32,522 bases of DNA, from assembly GCA_003565135.1 (NCBI GenBank), contig PXDC01000476.1, positions 1 through 32,522 of the forward strand, given 5' to 3'. The stretch is from Verrucomicrobiota bacterium. GTDB lineage: Bacteria; Verrucomicrobiota; Verrucomicrobiia; Opitutales; T3Sed10-336. The position numbers and the translations under genes were made by a program. The notes beneath the pieces are model-generated. The model was not told the DNA's origin and did not search any database. It saw only the letters and a list, made by a program, of their open reading frames with translations. Of this stretch, positions 8,706 through 16,732 are shown in pieces. The first letter of the stretch is position 1. Every line of letters starts with the position of its first letter.

Positions 8706-9116
8706 ATGGGTGAAAAGATGATGAAAAGCGAGGACGAATGGCGCGACAGCCTGACGCCGGAACAATTTGAAGTGCTGCGGAAGCAGGGTACGGAACGGCC
8801 GTTTTCCAGTGATTACAGCCAGCATAAGGAGGCCGGGATCTATTGCTGCGCCGGGTGCGGTCAACCGCTGTTTTCCTCCGCGTCCAAGTTTGATTCCGGC
8901 AGCGGGTGGCCGAGTTTTTACGCGCCCTTTGATGACGCCGGCATTGCCACCAGAATGGATCGCAGTTTGTCCATGACGCGCACGGAAGTCCTCTGCAAGC
9001 GGTGCGACGGCCACCTCGGACACGTCTTCGACGACGGTCCCGAACCGACCGGTTTACGCTACTGCATCAACGGGACTGCCCTGGAGTTTAAGCCGGGGGC
9101 ACAGAGAGAGACGTAA
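8706..9116 (+). CDS. msrB: Peptide-methionine (R)-S-oxide reductase
   Basis: From the ATG at 8706 this is a 136-residue MsrB; ATGs at 8718 and 8721 are alternative starts with a GGTGA just upstream. It reduces the R epimer of methionine sulfoxide in proteins. The zinc-binding cysteines CAGC (48/51) and CKRC (97/100) are present, as are the substrate-pocket GSGWPSF and the catalytic cysteine C120 in LRYCINGTALEF. No signal peptide is seen, so it is probably cytoplasmic. The frame is open far upstream of the start, but that section is the divergent promoter region and the antisense of the M28 gene. Confidence 0.95.
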   Translation: MGEKMMKSEDEWRDSLTPEQFEVLRKQGTERPFSSDYSQHKEAGIYCCAGCGQPLFSSASKFDSGSGWPSFYAPFDDAGIATRMDRSLSMTRTEVLCKRCDGHLGHVFDDGPEPTGLRYCINGTALEFKPGAQRET

Positions 9117-9129
9117 GGTCATCATTCGG

Positions 9130-9187
9130 CCCGTTCCTCCGGCGATTTCGCCACCCGGCAAAGCCGCCGGCGCGGACCGGGAACGGG
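9130..9187. terminator. Possible bidirectional terminator between msrB and the cupredoxin gene
   Basis: An 8-base inverted repeat, CCCGTTCC (9130-9137) and GGAACGGG (9180-9187), encloses further GC-rich hairpins such as GGCGA-TT-TCGCC. It sits between two convergent genes. There is no clear T-run, so the call rests on the symmetry and position only. Confidence 0.3.
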
Positions 9188-9218
9188 TGATTGCCGTCCC
9201 CGGCGCGCCGGCGCGCGG

Positions 9219-9743
9219 TCACTCGACCGTCATGATGCCGACCATTCCCGCCGGAGTGTGGCCGGGGAAGCTGCAGATGTAGTCGTAGTCTCCCGTTTCG
9301 TCCGGAGCGATGAACGTGATCGTGTCACTTTCACCCGGCCCGAGCAACCGGGTTGCCGCGATTACCTCGTCTTCCCGTTCCGGCGGGATGTACTCGTTGC
9401 GCACATGCCGCTGCGCCGCGTTGGCGAAGTCCATCTTGTCCACACCCATTTGCAGCACCACCAGGTTGTGCCCCATGGATTCCTTGGGCATTGTGCCCAC
9501 GTTGTTGAAGACGATCGTGACGTGCTGACCGGCCTCGACGGTGAATTCCGTAACGTCGAAACGCATATTGTCGTCACCGCCGATCTCGATGGTGAAGCCG
9601 TTCTCCGGAGGCGGCGTTTCGGTGACGGTGTCGGGAGCGGGCGAGGGCGCCGTCTCGGTCACTTCCCCGTTCGGCGCGCACGCGGCGATCATTGCCGCCA
9701 CAGCGATGGTGGCCAGGCATTTCGTGTAGGTCGATATATTCAT
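9219..9743 (-). CDS. Azurin/plastocyanin-like cupredoxin lipoprotein
   Basis: This 174-residue protein begins with a lipoprotein signal (IAVAAMIAAC, lipid-modified C22), a Pro/Thr-rich linker, then a cupredoxin domain from about residue 48. The type 1 copper ligands fit azurin: H92 in MGHNLVVL, C157 in YICSFPGH, H162 and M167 in AGMVGIM. Azurins shuttle electrons in the periplasm. Its position in the same apparent operon as a copper-handling SCO protein, and divergent from nosZ, suggests it supplies electrons to NosZ or to another respiratory copper enzyme; that link is inference. The SCO gene lies 34 bases upstream on the same strand. Confidence 0.88.
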   Translation of the reverse strand: MNISTYTKCLATIAVAAMIAACAPNGEVTETAPSPAPDTVTETPPPENGFTIEIGGDDNMRFDVTEFTVEAGQHVTIVFNNVGTMPKESMGHNLVVLQMGVDKMDFANAAQRHVRNEYIPPEREDEVIAATRLLGPGESDTITFIAPDETGDYDYICSFPGHTPAGMVGIMTVE

Positions 9744-9777
9744 GGTTTTTCTTCTTTTCGGGGTAGAGAGACGGTAC

Positions 9778-10695
9778 TCAGGGATTCAAGGCTGCTTTCA
9801 GGTCGGCGACAACCTCATCGGGGGACCACGCGTTGCCCCGCCAGATGTTTTTCAACTGCCGGTCCGGTCCGATGAGAACGGTGGCCAGGGCGTGATCGAT
9901 ATTGTCGGACTCGGGGTCGTCTTCAATGTAAACCGAAAACCGGGTGGTCATCTCGTCGATACGATCCCGGCCCCCCGTGGCGAACGTCCAGGATTCGGTG
10001 TCGTCGGTGTATCGGGTCGCGTATTCGGCGAGAACTTCGGGTGTATCGAACTCGGGGTCGATCGTTACACTGATCAGGTGCGTTTTTTCCTGGAGATCCG
10101 TGTCCTCCGCCACCCGGTCCTGGATGGCCTGGAAGTTTCCTGACATGAGCGGACAAAAGTCCGGGACCGGGCACCGGGTGAAAATAAAGGTCAGGACAAG
10201 TGCTTTATCCTCGAATTCGTGGAGGTAAAACGGTTCGTTATCCTGGTTGATGAGCCGGAAATCGGGGACGAGATCGCCCACCTCAAGGCGCGGGACCCTG
10301 GGATCCGCCGGACGTCGGGCGCCGCCTCCGGCCGGTGAGGACGGGACGGCGTCGTCGGCCAGTTTTTCGATGCGGTCAATATACGATTCCCGCGCGCGCA
10401 CCACGTACCGGAACCGGACGGCGTCTCCGGCTTCCAGCCCTTCGGCCAGAGTCGGATCGGCGAGGTGGAAGGGCATGGTCATGGCCGCCATGAAACCCGG
10501 AATTTCCTCGTGTTCGATATTGAGGGTCTCCCGGTCGCTCGCAATGCCCCGTATGCGGCCGTTAACCTCAAAGACGCGGGCGTCTTCGGCGATCGACTCC
10601 TCAGCCGGGTCGCCGGGCCCGTCGCCGCAGCCGGGAGCGACGATGAGCATGATTCCAACTATAAGTGGGAGGATCGATGGGCCGTGTCTTTTCAT
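9778..10695 (-). CDS. CusF-like plus SCO1/SenC fusion, copper chaperone lipoprotein
   Basis: This 305-residue protein starts with a hydrophobic segment ending APGC (C23), a probable lipoprotein site. Residues about 40-112 match the CusF-like copper-binding domain (IEHEEIPGFMAAMTMPF, Met-rich). After a Gly/Pro linker, residues about 135-305 form an SCO1/SenC thioredoxin-like domain with TRCPVPDFCP (C175, C181) and a downstream conserved His (H268 in IDHALATVLIG). The two cysteines are separated by five residues, not the three of classic SCO proteins; I recall this wider spacing from CusF-SCO fusions. SCO proteins insert copper into CuA centres, and NosZ has a CuA centre encoded directly opposite, so a role in NosZ metallation is plausible. 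It heads the operon with the azurin-like gene. Confidence 0.88.
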   Translation of the reverse strand: MKRHGPSILPLIVGIMLIVAPGCGDGPGDPAEESIAEDARVFEVNGRIRGIASDRETLNIEHEEIPGFMAAMTMPFHLADPTLAEGLEAGDAVRFRYVVRARESYIDRIEKLADDAVPSSPAGGGARRPADPRVPRLEVGDLVPDFRLINQDNEPFYLHEFEDKALVLTFIFTRCPVPDFCPLMSGNFQAIQDRVAEDTDLQEKTHLISVTIDPEFDTPEVLAEYATRYTDDTESWTFATGGRDRIDEMTTRFSVYIEDDPESDNIDHALATVLIGPDRQLKNIWRGNAWSPDEVVADLKAALNP

Positions 10696-11032
10696 AACGA
10701 AGCGCTTAAAACCATACCCGGGAGTTGGAAATTCCTTGAGCCGTGCCGATTTTTTGTCAATATCGCCCCTACCTGTCGAAATTCAAAACCCTGAGCCGCA
10801 TTTCGTATCTTTCTCGAAAGCGCAGGCATCCGGCGAATTACGGATGGCCTTATTCCGGTTTTCGGTTTTGCTGCGACAACAAAAAACTCCTTCCATTCTC
10901 GATGATCGTCAAGCTAAACAACGCCATTCGTGAATAAGAAGTCAGGGCGCGTGGCTCGTCGACCCGGCTGTGCCGGCGATGTTTCCCGCTTCCTGTAACA
11001 AAAGCTGATCAACCCTCCATAGGACTACTGAT
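10696..11032. other. Divergent promoter region between the SCO/azurin operon and nosZ (337 bp)
   Basis: No coding sequence is supported here. The stretch is AT-richer than the genes around it and separates two divergent units of the denitrification locus, so it should contain both promoters. A partial FNR/Dnr-like palindrome is found at 10899-10912. A Shine-Dalgarno AGGA lies at 11021-11024, eight bases before the nosZ ATG. No convincing sigma-70 boxes or stem-loops were identified. Confidence 0.6.
10899..10912. promoter_or_regulatory. Possible FNR/Dnr-type operator upstream of nosZ
   Basis: The bases TCGATGATCGTCAA (reverse strand TTGACGATCATCGA) match 8 of the 10 defined positions of the FNR/Dnr consensus TTGAT-N4-ATCAA and are nearly palindromic. 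The site is about 120 bases before nosZ and about 205 bases before the SCO gene start. CRP/FNR-type regulators commonly control nos genes. One degenerate site can occur by chance. Confidence 0.3.
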
Positions 11033-12919
11033 ATGAGATTCGTACCCAAATCCCGATTCCCACGATGGATACCGCTGCTGGCAACCCTTCCGATTCTCGG
11101 GGCCTGTGCGCCGGATGATGTCACCCGGGATAACGACCGTCGCTCGCCGGCGGAACTTTCCTACGTCGCCCCGGGCGATTTTGACGACTATTACCTGTTC
11201 TATTCCGGCGGCCATTCCGGCAATGTTTTTGTGGCCGGGATTCCGTCCATGCGGCACATCGTGACGATACCGGTATTCACCAAATACCCGGGCAAGGGTT
11301 ACGGTTACGATGACGTTACGAAGGAGTTGCTGGGAGACTACACCTGGGGCGATATCCACCACCCGGCGCTTTCCAAGACCGACGGCCTTTACGACGGGCG
11401 CTGGCTTTTTGTAAACGACAATGCCCATAACCGGGTCGCGCGCATCGACCTGCGCGATTTCAAGGTCAAGGAGATCCTCGGGCCGATTCCGAATACGAGC
11501 GGGAATCACGGTTCCTCCTTCGTCACCGAAAACACCGAGTACATCATGGGGGGAACCCGGTTCTCGGCACCGATACCAAAAGGGACGTACGCCCATCCGG
11601 AAGAATACGAGGATGCGTTCAACGGCGTCATCACGGGTATCCGGGTCGATCCGGACACGGGCGACATGAGCGTGGGGTGGCAGGTTCTGACTCCCCCGTT
11701 TAACTGGGATCTTTCGTCCACGGGGAAGGGCCCGAGCAGCGGATGGGCCTTCTTTACCTCGTACAACACCGAGATGGCTCACACGGTACTCGAAGCCAAC
11801 GCCAGTCAGCTCGATCGCGACCTCGGCGCGGCGGTCAATTGGCGCGCGGCGGAACAGGCGGTCGCCGACGGGAACTATACGGAGATCGACGGCGTCCCGG
11901 TGATCGATCCGGCCGAGGTGCCGGGCGTGATGTACTTTCTGCCCATCGCCAAGTCTCCCCACGGAATGGACACCGATCCGTCCGGGCAATGGATCGTGGC
12001 GGGCGGCAAGCTCGACCCGACCGCGGGGGTTTACAGCTTCGAGAAAATTCAGGCCGCGATCGAGGCCGAGGACTTTGAGGATGAAAAGCGGGGGGTTCCG
12101 GTCCTCAATTTCGACAGCGTCCTGGAGGGGCAGGTGCCGGTCGGGCTGGGCCCGCTTCACACGCAGTTCGACGGGCGAGGCAATGCTTACACCTCCATGT
12201 TCATCGACTCCCAGGTCGCCAAATGGCGGTTGCCGCCCTGGAGCGACGAAGAGAAAGCCGACCTCGAAAGTGTGGTGGTCGATAAAATCGATGTCCATTA
12301 TAACATCGGGCACCTTGTGGTCGGGGGCAGCGATACGCGGGAACCCTACGGGAACTGGCTCGTGGCCATGAACAAGCATGCCGTCGGACGTCACATCAAA
12401 GTTGGCCCGGGCATTCCCGAAACCAGTCAGCTTATCGATATCACGGGCGACGAAATGCGCATGGTCAAGGAGGCCTTCACCGATAAGGAACCTCATTTCG
12501 CCCAGATCCTGAGAGCCGACAAGATCGATCCCATCGAAGTCTACCCCCGGGCCGAAAACGAGCACCCGCACGCGATCTGGAGTTTCGACGACGCCGAGAT
12601 TGTACGCAACGGAGATTCGGTGGAGGTGAAGATGATCTCCATTCGCAGCCGGTTTGTTCCGGACATCGTCGATGTGCGGCAGGGGGACACGGTCACCTTT
12701 CACATCACGAACACCGAGCAAACGCCCGGTCTGACCCACGGCTTCGGTATTGGGGAAATGGATATCAGCGGCAATATCGATCCGGGAGAAACCAAAAGTT
12801 TTACGGTGGAAATGGATAAACCCGGCGTTTTCCCGTTTTACTGCACCGTTTTCTGCTCAGCGCTCCACCAGGAAATGCAGGGTTACATTTCCGTCCGGCC
12901 GGCGGAAGAAACCGAATAG
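11033..12919 (+). CDS. nosZ: Nitrous-oxide reductase, clade-II-like, lipoprotein form
   Basis: This 628-residue enzyme reduces N2O to N2 outside the cytoplasmic membrane. The N-terminal beta-propeller carries histidines for the tetranuclear CuZ centre, for example H109-H110 in WGDIHHP, later SGNHG, SPHGMD, and EPHFAQ near residue 490. The C-terminal cupredoxin domain has the full CuA motif C604-x3-C608-x3-H612-x2-M615 (CTVFCSALHQEM). There is no twin-arginine signal. Instead a Sec-type leader ends LGAC (residues 22-25), a lipobox, so the protein should be a membrane-anchored lipoprotein. The Sec-type leader and the genes that follow fit clade II NosZ. It is first in a plus-strand run with a membrane protein, nosD, nosF and nosY, and has a good Shine-Dalgarno site. 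Confidence 0.97.
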   Translation: MRFVPKSRFPRWIPLLATLPILGACAPDDVTRDNDRRSPAELSYVAPGDFDDYYLFYSGGHSGNVFVAGIPSMRHIVTIPVFTKYPGKGYGYDDVTKELLGDYTWGDIHHPALSKTDGLYDGRWLFVNDNAHNRVARIDLRDFKVKEILGPIPNTSGNHGSSFVTENTEYIMGGTRFSAPIPKGTYAHPEEYEDAFNGVITGIRVDPDTGDMSVGWQVLTPPFNWDLSSTGKGPSSGWAFFTSYNTEMAHTVLEANASQLDRDLGAAVNWRAAEQAVADGNYTEIDGVPVIDPAEVPGVMYFLPIAKSPHGMDTDPSGQWIVAGGKLDPTAGVYSFEKIQAAIEAEDFEDEKRGVPVLNFDSVLEGQVPVGLGPLHTQFDGRGNAYTSMFIDSQVAKWRLPPWSDEEKADLESVVVDKIDVHYNIGHLVVGGSDTREPYGNWLVAMNKHAVGRHIKVGPGIPETSQLIDITGDEMRMVKEAFTDKEPHFAQILRADKIDPIEVYPRAENEHPHAIWSFDDAEIVRNGDSVEVKMISIRSRFVPDIVDVRQGDTVTFHITNTEQTPGLTHGFGIGEMDISGNIDPGETKSFTVEMDKPGVFPFYCTVFCSALHQEMQGYISVRPAEETE

Positions 12920-12932
12920 TCCGTTCAGAGAT

Positions 12933-12980
12933 GCCACCCGCGCCGGGGATCCCGCCATAAGGGAGCCTCCCGCGGGTGGC
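12933..12980 (+). terminator. Stem-loop after nosZ, possible terminator or attenuator
   Basis: A perfect 10-base inverted repeat, GCCACCCGCG (12933-12942) and CGCGGGTGGC (12971-12980), lies 14 bases after the nosZ stop and is followed by CCCTTTAAAAC. The loop holds a smaller GGGATCCC palindrome. With only a weak T-run it may reduce, not stop, readthrough into the downstream nos genes, or protect the nosZ mRNA 3' end. Confidence 0.5.
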
Positions 12981-13136
12981 CCTTTAAAACGTGATGACCG
13001 GAGATTGGCAAGGGCCCGGAACTGTGATTGCGGGGGGTGCGCCGGCAGACATCGATTGTTGTCGTGATGATTTGCATGGCGGCTCGTTCCGGTTAGATTC
13101 CTAGGCAGCGATTCACATCCGAAACCGACGAACCAT

Positions 13137-13781
13137 TTGAACGTGCAGGGATTTCTCAAAAAACAGGAGCTTTTTTTACGGAAACCGCTCAACGTCTGGT
13201 CGCGACTCTGCCTGGTTCTGGCGGCCGTTTGTCTGGGCGCGTCTTTCTTTTTTCCGCTTTGGGAGATCCGTCTGGTCGCTCCGCAGTATCGCGACGGCCT
13301 GGAGCTCTACATATACTCCTATCAACTGCAGGCCGGCAACGACGGGCAGCACCTCGATGAAATCAACCTGTTGAATCATTACATCGGGATGCAGCCGATT
13401 CGTGAGGCTGATTTCGTGGAAATGACCTGGATTCCGTTCGCCTTCGGAATCTTCATCCTTTTGTCCCTGCGAGGCGTCGTCTTCGGACGCATGGGCAATG
13501 TCGTCGATCTCTTTGTGCTGTTTGCCTATTTCGGGCTTTTTTCGATGGGCAATTTTTATTACCGGCTTTATTCCTACGGGCACAATCTCGACCCCAGGGC
13601 GCCTATGACGATCGAGCCGTTTACCCCGGTGCTGTTCGGGAAAAACCGGATCGCCAATTTCACCCAGTTCAGTTACCCCGACACCGGAAGTTATTTTCTC
13701 ATGGCGTTTGGCCTATTGATCCTGGTGGCGGGTGTGTTGTCCCTCCGGGAAAAGCCGATTGTCCCCGAGGAAGCCGTTTGA
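13137..13781 (+). CDS. Four-helix integral membrane protein of the nos cluster
   Basis: The protein has about 214 residues and four predicted membrane helices: near residues 20-42 (LCLVLAAVCLGASFFFPLW), 99-118 (IPFAFGIFILLSLRGVVFG), 120-140 (VDLFVLFAYFGLFSMGNFYY) and 183-205 (YFLMAFGLLILVAGVLSL). A periplasmic loop carries INLLNHYIGMQPI, which I recall from membrane proteins next to clade II nosZ genes. Its function is not known. Suggestions of a role in electron transfer or maturation rest only on gene position. The start is uncertain: the frame opens with TTG at 13137 and has GTG at 13143, with no ATG early enough to keep the first helix. nosD follows after 52 bases. Confidence 0.75.
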   Translation: MNVQGFLKKQELFLRKPLNVWSRLCLVLAAVCLGASFFFPLWEIRLVAPQYRDGLELYIYSYQLQAGNDGQHLDEINLLNHYIGMQPIREADFVEMTWIPFAFGIFILLSLRGVVFGRMGNVVDLFVLFAYFGLFSMGNFYYRLYSYGHNLDPRAPMTIEPFTPVLFGKNRIANFTQFSYPDTGSYFLMAFGLLILVAGVLSLREKPIVPEEAV

Positions 13782-13833
13782 TGAGACCGGCGCAAACACG
13801 AATGTTTTGCCTGTAGCCATTGATGGAGGAAAA

Positions 13834-15168
13834 ATGAGATTCACCCGGAGCACCTGGCTTATTCTCACGGGGATCGCCCTGGCGGTTTTTCCACCGGTCA
13901 ACCTGGCGGCCGAGACGCTTTCCCTGCAGGAACGCATTGATCGTGCCGCCCCGGGGGATGAGATCAGGGTCGACGGCGGCGTGCATCACGGGGAGCTGGT
14001 TGTCGATCGCCCGGTTATCCTGACCGGTATCAACCGTCCGCACCTGAAGGGTGGCCGCGAAGGTCACACCGTCGCAATCCGGGCCGAAAACGTAACTCTG
14101 CGCGGTTTCCGAATCTCGGGCTCGGGACTCAATCTCTCCCGCGACCACGCCGCGGTTCATATCAGTGCCGCCGGTGCCCGGATTCTCGAAAACGAGATCG
14201 CCGATTCGCTGCACGGTGTTTATGTGCGCGGAGTTGATGGAGTCCGGATCGAGGGGAACCGCATACGCGGGATCGAAGAAACCGAGGCCGAAAACATCGG
14301 CGCCGTGGTTACCGGAACCGTAGGGGCGGGCGATATGTGCTCGGTCTCCCGCGACCGTCGGGGTAACGGGATTCATTTCTGGAAGTCCAGCGGAAATACG
14401 GTACGGGGCAACGAAGTTTCCGGCGTGCGCGACGGCATTTATTTCTCCTTTACACGGCAGAGCCGGGTGGAGAACAACCTTGTGTATGACGCGCGTTACG
14501 GGCTTCACTACATGTATTCGGATAATAATTACCTTTCCGGCAATACCTTTACGAATAATTCGGCCGGGGCCGCGCTTATGTTTTCCAAAGAGGTGGTTTT
14601 GCGGGAAAACAATTTTGTCGAGAACCGCGGTCCGCGGGCGTACGGCCTGCTCCTGCACAACGTCGACCGGTCGACCCTCGAAAACAACCGCATGAAACAC
14701 AACCGGATCGGTTATTACATGCAGAACAGCCACGCCAATACCGCCCGTCGGAATGATTTTGTCCGCAATTACATCGGACTTCGACTCACATCGAGCTCCA
14801 CGGGCAACCTTTTTGCCCACAACCAGGTCGGGCATAACCTGCACAATATCGATTTGGCCGGCCGCGACAATCGCAATGACTGGCAGGAGAATGGAAAGGG
14901 AAACCGCTGGCTCGATTCGCCCACCCTCGACCTCGACCGGGATGGCGTAAGCGAACTTCCGCATCGCGAGGTCGACCTGTTCGGCCCGTCCCGGGACGAT
15001 TTTCCCTTTATTGCATTTCTCTCGGAAAGTCCCGGCATGAAGGTTCTGCGCTTCGCGCTGCAGCGGGCGCCGGTTCCCGGCATTCACTTTATCACGGATA
15101 CCCGTCCCCTCGCGCCGTCGCGGCGCGGCCCCGATCCCTCCGAGATCGAAGCCGGCAGCGCCCGATGA
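13834..15168 (+). CDS. nosD: NosD, periplasmic copper-site maturation protein
   Basis: The ATG at 13834 has a strong GGAGGA Shine-Dalgarno site four bases upstream and opens a signal peptide (LILTGIALAVFPPVNLAAE), giving 444 residues. The mature protein is a right-handed parallel beta-helix of CASH repeats, with recurring N-rich turns such as GNRIRG, GNEVSG, ENNLVYD and SGNTFTNN. YGLHYMYSDNNYLSG and ALMFSKEVVLRENNFVENRGPRAYGLLL are typical of NosD. NosD acts in the periplasm with the NosFY ABC transporter in assembling the CuZ centre of NosZ, probably in sulfur or copper supply. Its stop overlaps the nosF start (ATGA), indicating translational coupling. Confidence 0.95.
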   Translation: MRFTRSTWLILTGIALAVFPPVNLAAETLSLQERIDRAAPGDEIRVDGGVHHGELVVDRPVILTGINRPHLKGGREGHTVAIRAENVTLRGFRISGSGLNLSRDHAAVHISAAGARILENEIADSLHGVYVRGVDGVRIEGNRIRGIEETEAENIGAVVTGTVGAGDMCSVSRDRRGNGIHFWKSSGNTVRGNEVSGVRDGIYFSFTRQSRVENNLVYDARYGLHYMYSDNNYLSGNTFTNNSAGAALMFSKEVVLRENNFVENRGPRAYGLLLHNVDRSTLENNRMKHNRIGYYMQNSHANTARRNDFVRNYIGLRLTSSSTGNLFAHNQVGHNLHNIDLAGRDNRNDWQENGKGNRWLDSPTLDLDRDGVSELPHREVDLFGPSRDDFPFIAFLSESPGMKVLRFALQRAPVPGIHFITDTRPLAPSRRGPDPSEIEAGSAR

Positions 15169-15842
15169 TCGAGATCCGCAAGCTGAACAAGACCTACGGT
15201 GAGACCGTCGTCCTTCGCGGGGCTGACCTCGTGGTGGAGGATGGGAGGATCACCTTCCTGGTGGGGGACAACGGGGCGGGGAAATCGACCACGCTCAAGA
15301 TCCTGGCCGGCCTGGTCCGGCCCACCTCCGTGGAACGCCTGGAGATAAACGGGATAGACGCCCGGCGCAGGCGTAAAGCCCAGGTCTCCACAGCCTATCT
15401 CCCGCAGGGAGCCTCGTTCCACCACGCCATGACCCCCGCGCAGACCCTTGATTTTTACGGCCGCCTCCGCGGCGTTTCCCGTCGCCGGATCCGAGGGCTT
15501 ACGGAGACGTTCGCGCTCGAAGCCTTCGCCGGCCAACCGGTAGGGGAGCTTTCCGGCGGTATGGTCCAGCGGCTCGCGTTGGCCGTAATGTTCCTGCCCG
15601 ACGCTCCCGTTCTCCTGGCCGACGAACCTGTGGCCAGCCTCGATCCCGATTGGCGGGATCGCCTTCAGGAGCTTCTTCGGGAGGAAGCGGCGAGAGGAAA
15701 GACGGTCCTGGTCGCGACGCACTTCCTGGATGAGTGGCGCACGACCGGGGATCGCGTTGTGGTTTGTCGCGACGGTGTTATCCGGCCGCATCCTTTGTCC
15801 CGGGACGAGGGGGACGACCGGGGGAAAGTAGGCTCGTCATGA
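15165..15842 (+). CDS. nosF: NosF, ABC transporter ATPase for NosZ maturation
   Basis: This 225-residue cytoplasmic ATPase has the full ABC set. Walker A is GDNGAGKST (34-42), the Q-loop is AYLPQG near residue 80, the signature is LSGGMVQRL from residue 129, Walker B is VLLADEP (150-155) and the switch His is in ATHFLDEW. It is shorter than many NosF proteins (about 300 residues) because the C-terminal extension is nearly absent. With NosY it drives the transporter that works with NosD on the CuZ centre. It overlaps nosD and nosY by four bases at each end. Confidence 0.93.
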   Translation: MIEIRKLNKTYGETVVLRGADLVVEDGRITFLVGDNGAGKSTTLKILAGLVRPTSVERLEINGIDARRRRKAQVSTAYLPQGASFHHAMTPAQTLDFYGRLRGVSRRRIRGLTETFALEAFAGQPVGELSGGMVQRLALAVMFLPDAPVLLADEPVASLDPDWRDRLQELLREEAARGKTVLVATHFLDEWRTTGDRVVVCRDGVIRPHPLSRDEGDDRGKVGSS

Positions 15843-16624
15843 CATCCCTTCGTTCCACCTTCGTCGCCTTCTTCCGCCGCGAGGTTCGCACCGGCTGCCG
15901 GAACCGTTTTTTGCACGGCTTTACCCTTCTCAGCCTTCTGGGCGGAATCGGTATTGCCGTCTTCGCGCCTTCGGGCGGTTCGATTCCCTTCTTGCAGCTT
16001 CAGGTGATCCTGTACCTGATTCCGCTTTTCGGGGTGCTTATCGGTGTCAGTTCGGCTCATGGTGAGTTGGAGGAAAGGGGAGTGCTCCTGAGCCAGCCGA
16101 TCTCGCGGTTCGCCTGGGTGGGCGGTAAAGCCGCCGCTCTCGTTTTAACCGCCGGAACCATCCTGGCGCTGGTTTTTGTTCCGGCCCTTTTTGCCGGCGC
16201 AAGATTCTGGCCCACGGCCGGGCTTTGGGCACAGGGAGCGTCGCTCGCGGCGGTGTTTCTTCTTCTCGGTCTGGCGGTCGGCTTTTCCACCGGCGACCGG
16301 GTCCGGGGCCTTATTTACGCGGTGCTCTTCTGGTTGTTTTTGCTCGTCGGATTCGACCTCCTCGCCTTCGGTGGGGCGCAGGCCCCTTTTTTCCAGCGGG
16401 CTCCGGTCCTTTGGCTCGCCATCCTCCTGTTCAACCCGGTGGACGCGGTTCGCGTGGCCGCCCTGTTTCAACTCGAGGAGATCCCGTTTCAGGTCCCGGG
16501 GGATGCGCCATTCCTGGCCTTTTGGATCGATCACCTCTTGATTTGGAGCTTTTTCCTGGCGGTTGTTTGGATAGCGGGCCTTCTGGCCTGGAGCCGTTAC
16601 CGCCTCGATCGTTACCCGGTGTAA
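15839..16624 (+). CDS. nosY: NosY, membrane subunit of the Nos ABC transporter
   Basis: Starting at the ATG that overlaps the nosF stop, this is a 261-residue polytopic membrane protein of the ABC-2 permease type. Six helices are visible: residues around FTLLSLLGGIGIAVFA, LQVILYLIPLFGVLIGVSS, ALVLTAGTILALVFVPALF, LAAVFLLLGLAVGFS, GLIYAVLFWLFLLVGFDLLA and HLLIWSFFLAVVWIAGLLAW. The segments SSAHGELEERGVLLSQPISR and LLFNPVDAVRVAALFQLE are typical of NosY. It closes the plus-strand nos run; no nosL gene follows. Confidence 0.92.
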   Translation: MTSLRSTFVAFFRREVRTGCRNRFLHGFTLLSLLGGIGIAVFAPSGGSIPFLQLQVILYLIPLFGVLIGVSSAHGELEERGVLLSQPISRFAWVGGKAAALVLTAGTILALVFVPALFAGARFWPTAGLWAQGASLAAVFLLLGLAVGFSTGDRVRGLIYAVLFWLFLLVGFDLLAFGGAQAPFFQRAPVLWLAILLFNPVDAVRVAALFQLEEIPFQVPGDAPFLAFWIDHLLIWSFFLAVVWIAGLLAWSRYRLDRYPV

Positions 16625-16732
16625 GTATGGCGGGAACCCCTTTTTCGCGGTTTGCCATTGCCGTCGGTGCCGCCGCGGGATTGGGTTGACAGCCACCGGG
16701 AGTCGAATCCCCCGGCATTTCCGCAGGAATTC

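Noticed and set aside
11009-12739. 576-codon minus-strand frame opposite nosZ
   Set aside because: It is the antisense of nosZ, lacks recognisable motifs, and the plus-strand NosZ motifs are complete.
13699-15087. 462-codon minus-strand frame opposite nosD
   Set aside because: It is the antisense of nosD, with no domain and no plausible start context.
16686-16714. TTGACA followed by a T-arm-like GGGAGTCGAATCCC
   Set aside because: TTGACA has no matching -10 box at normal spacing, and the T-arm-like hairpin has no acceptor or anticodon arms around it, so neither a promoter nor a tRNA fragment is supported.
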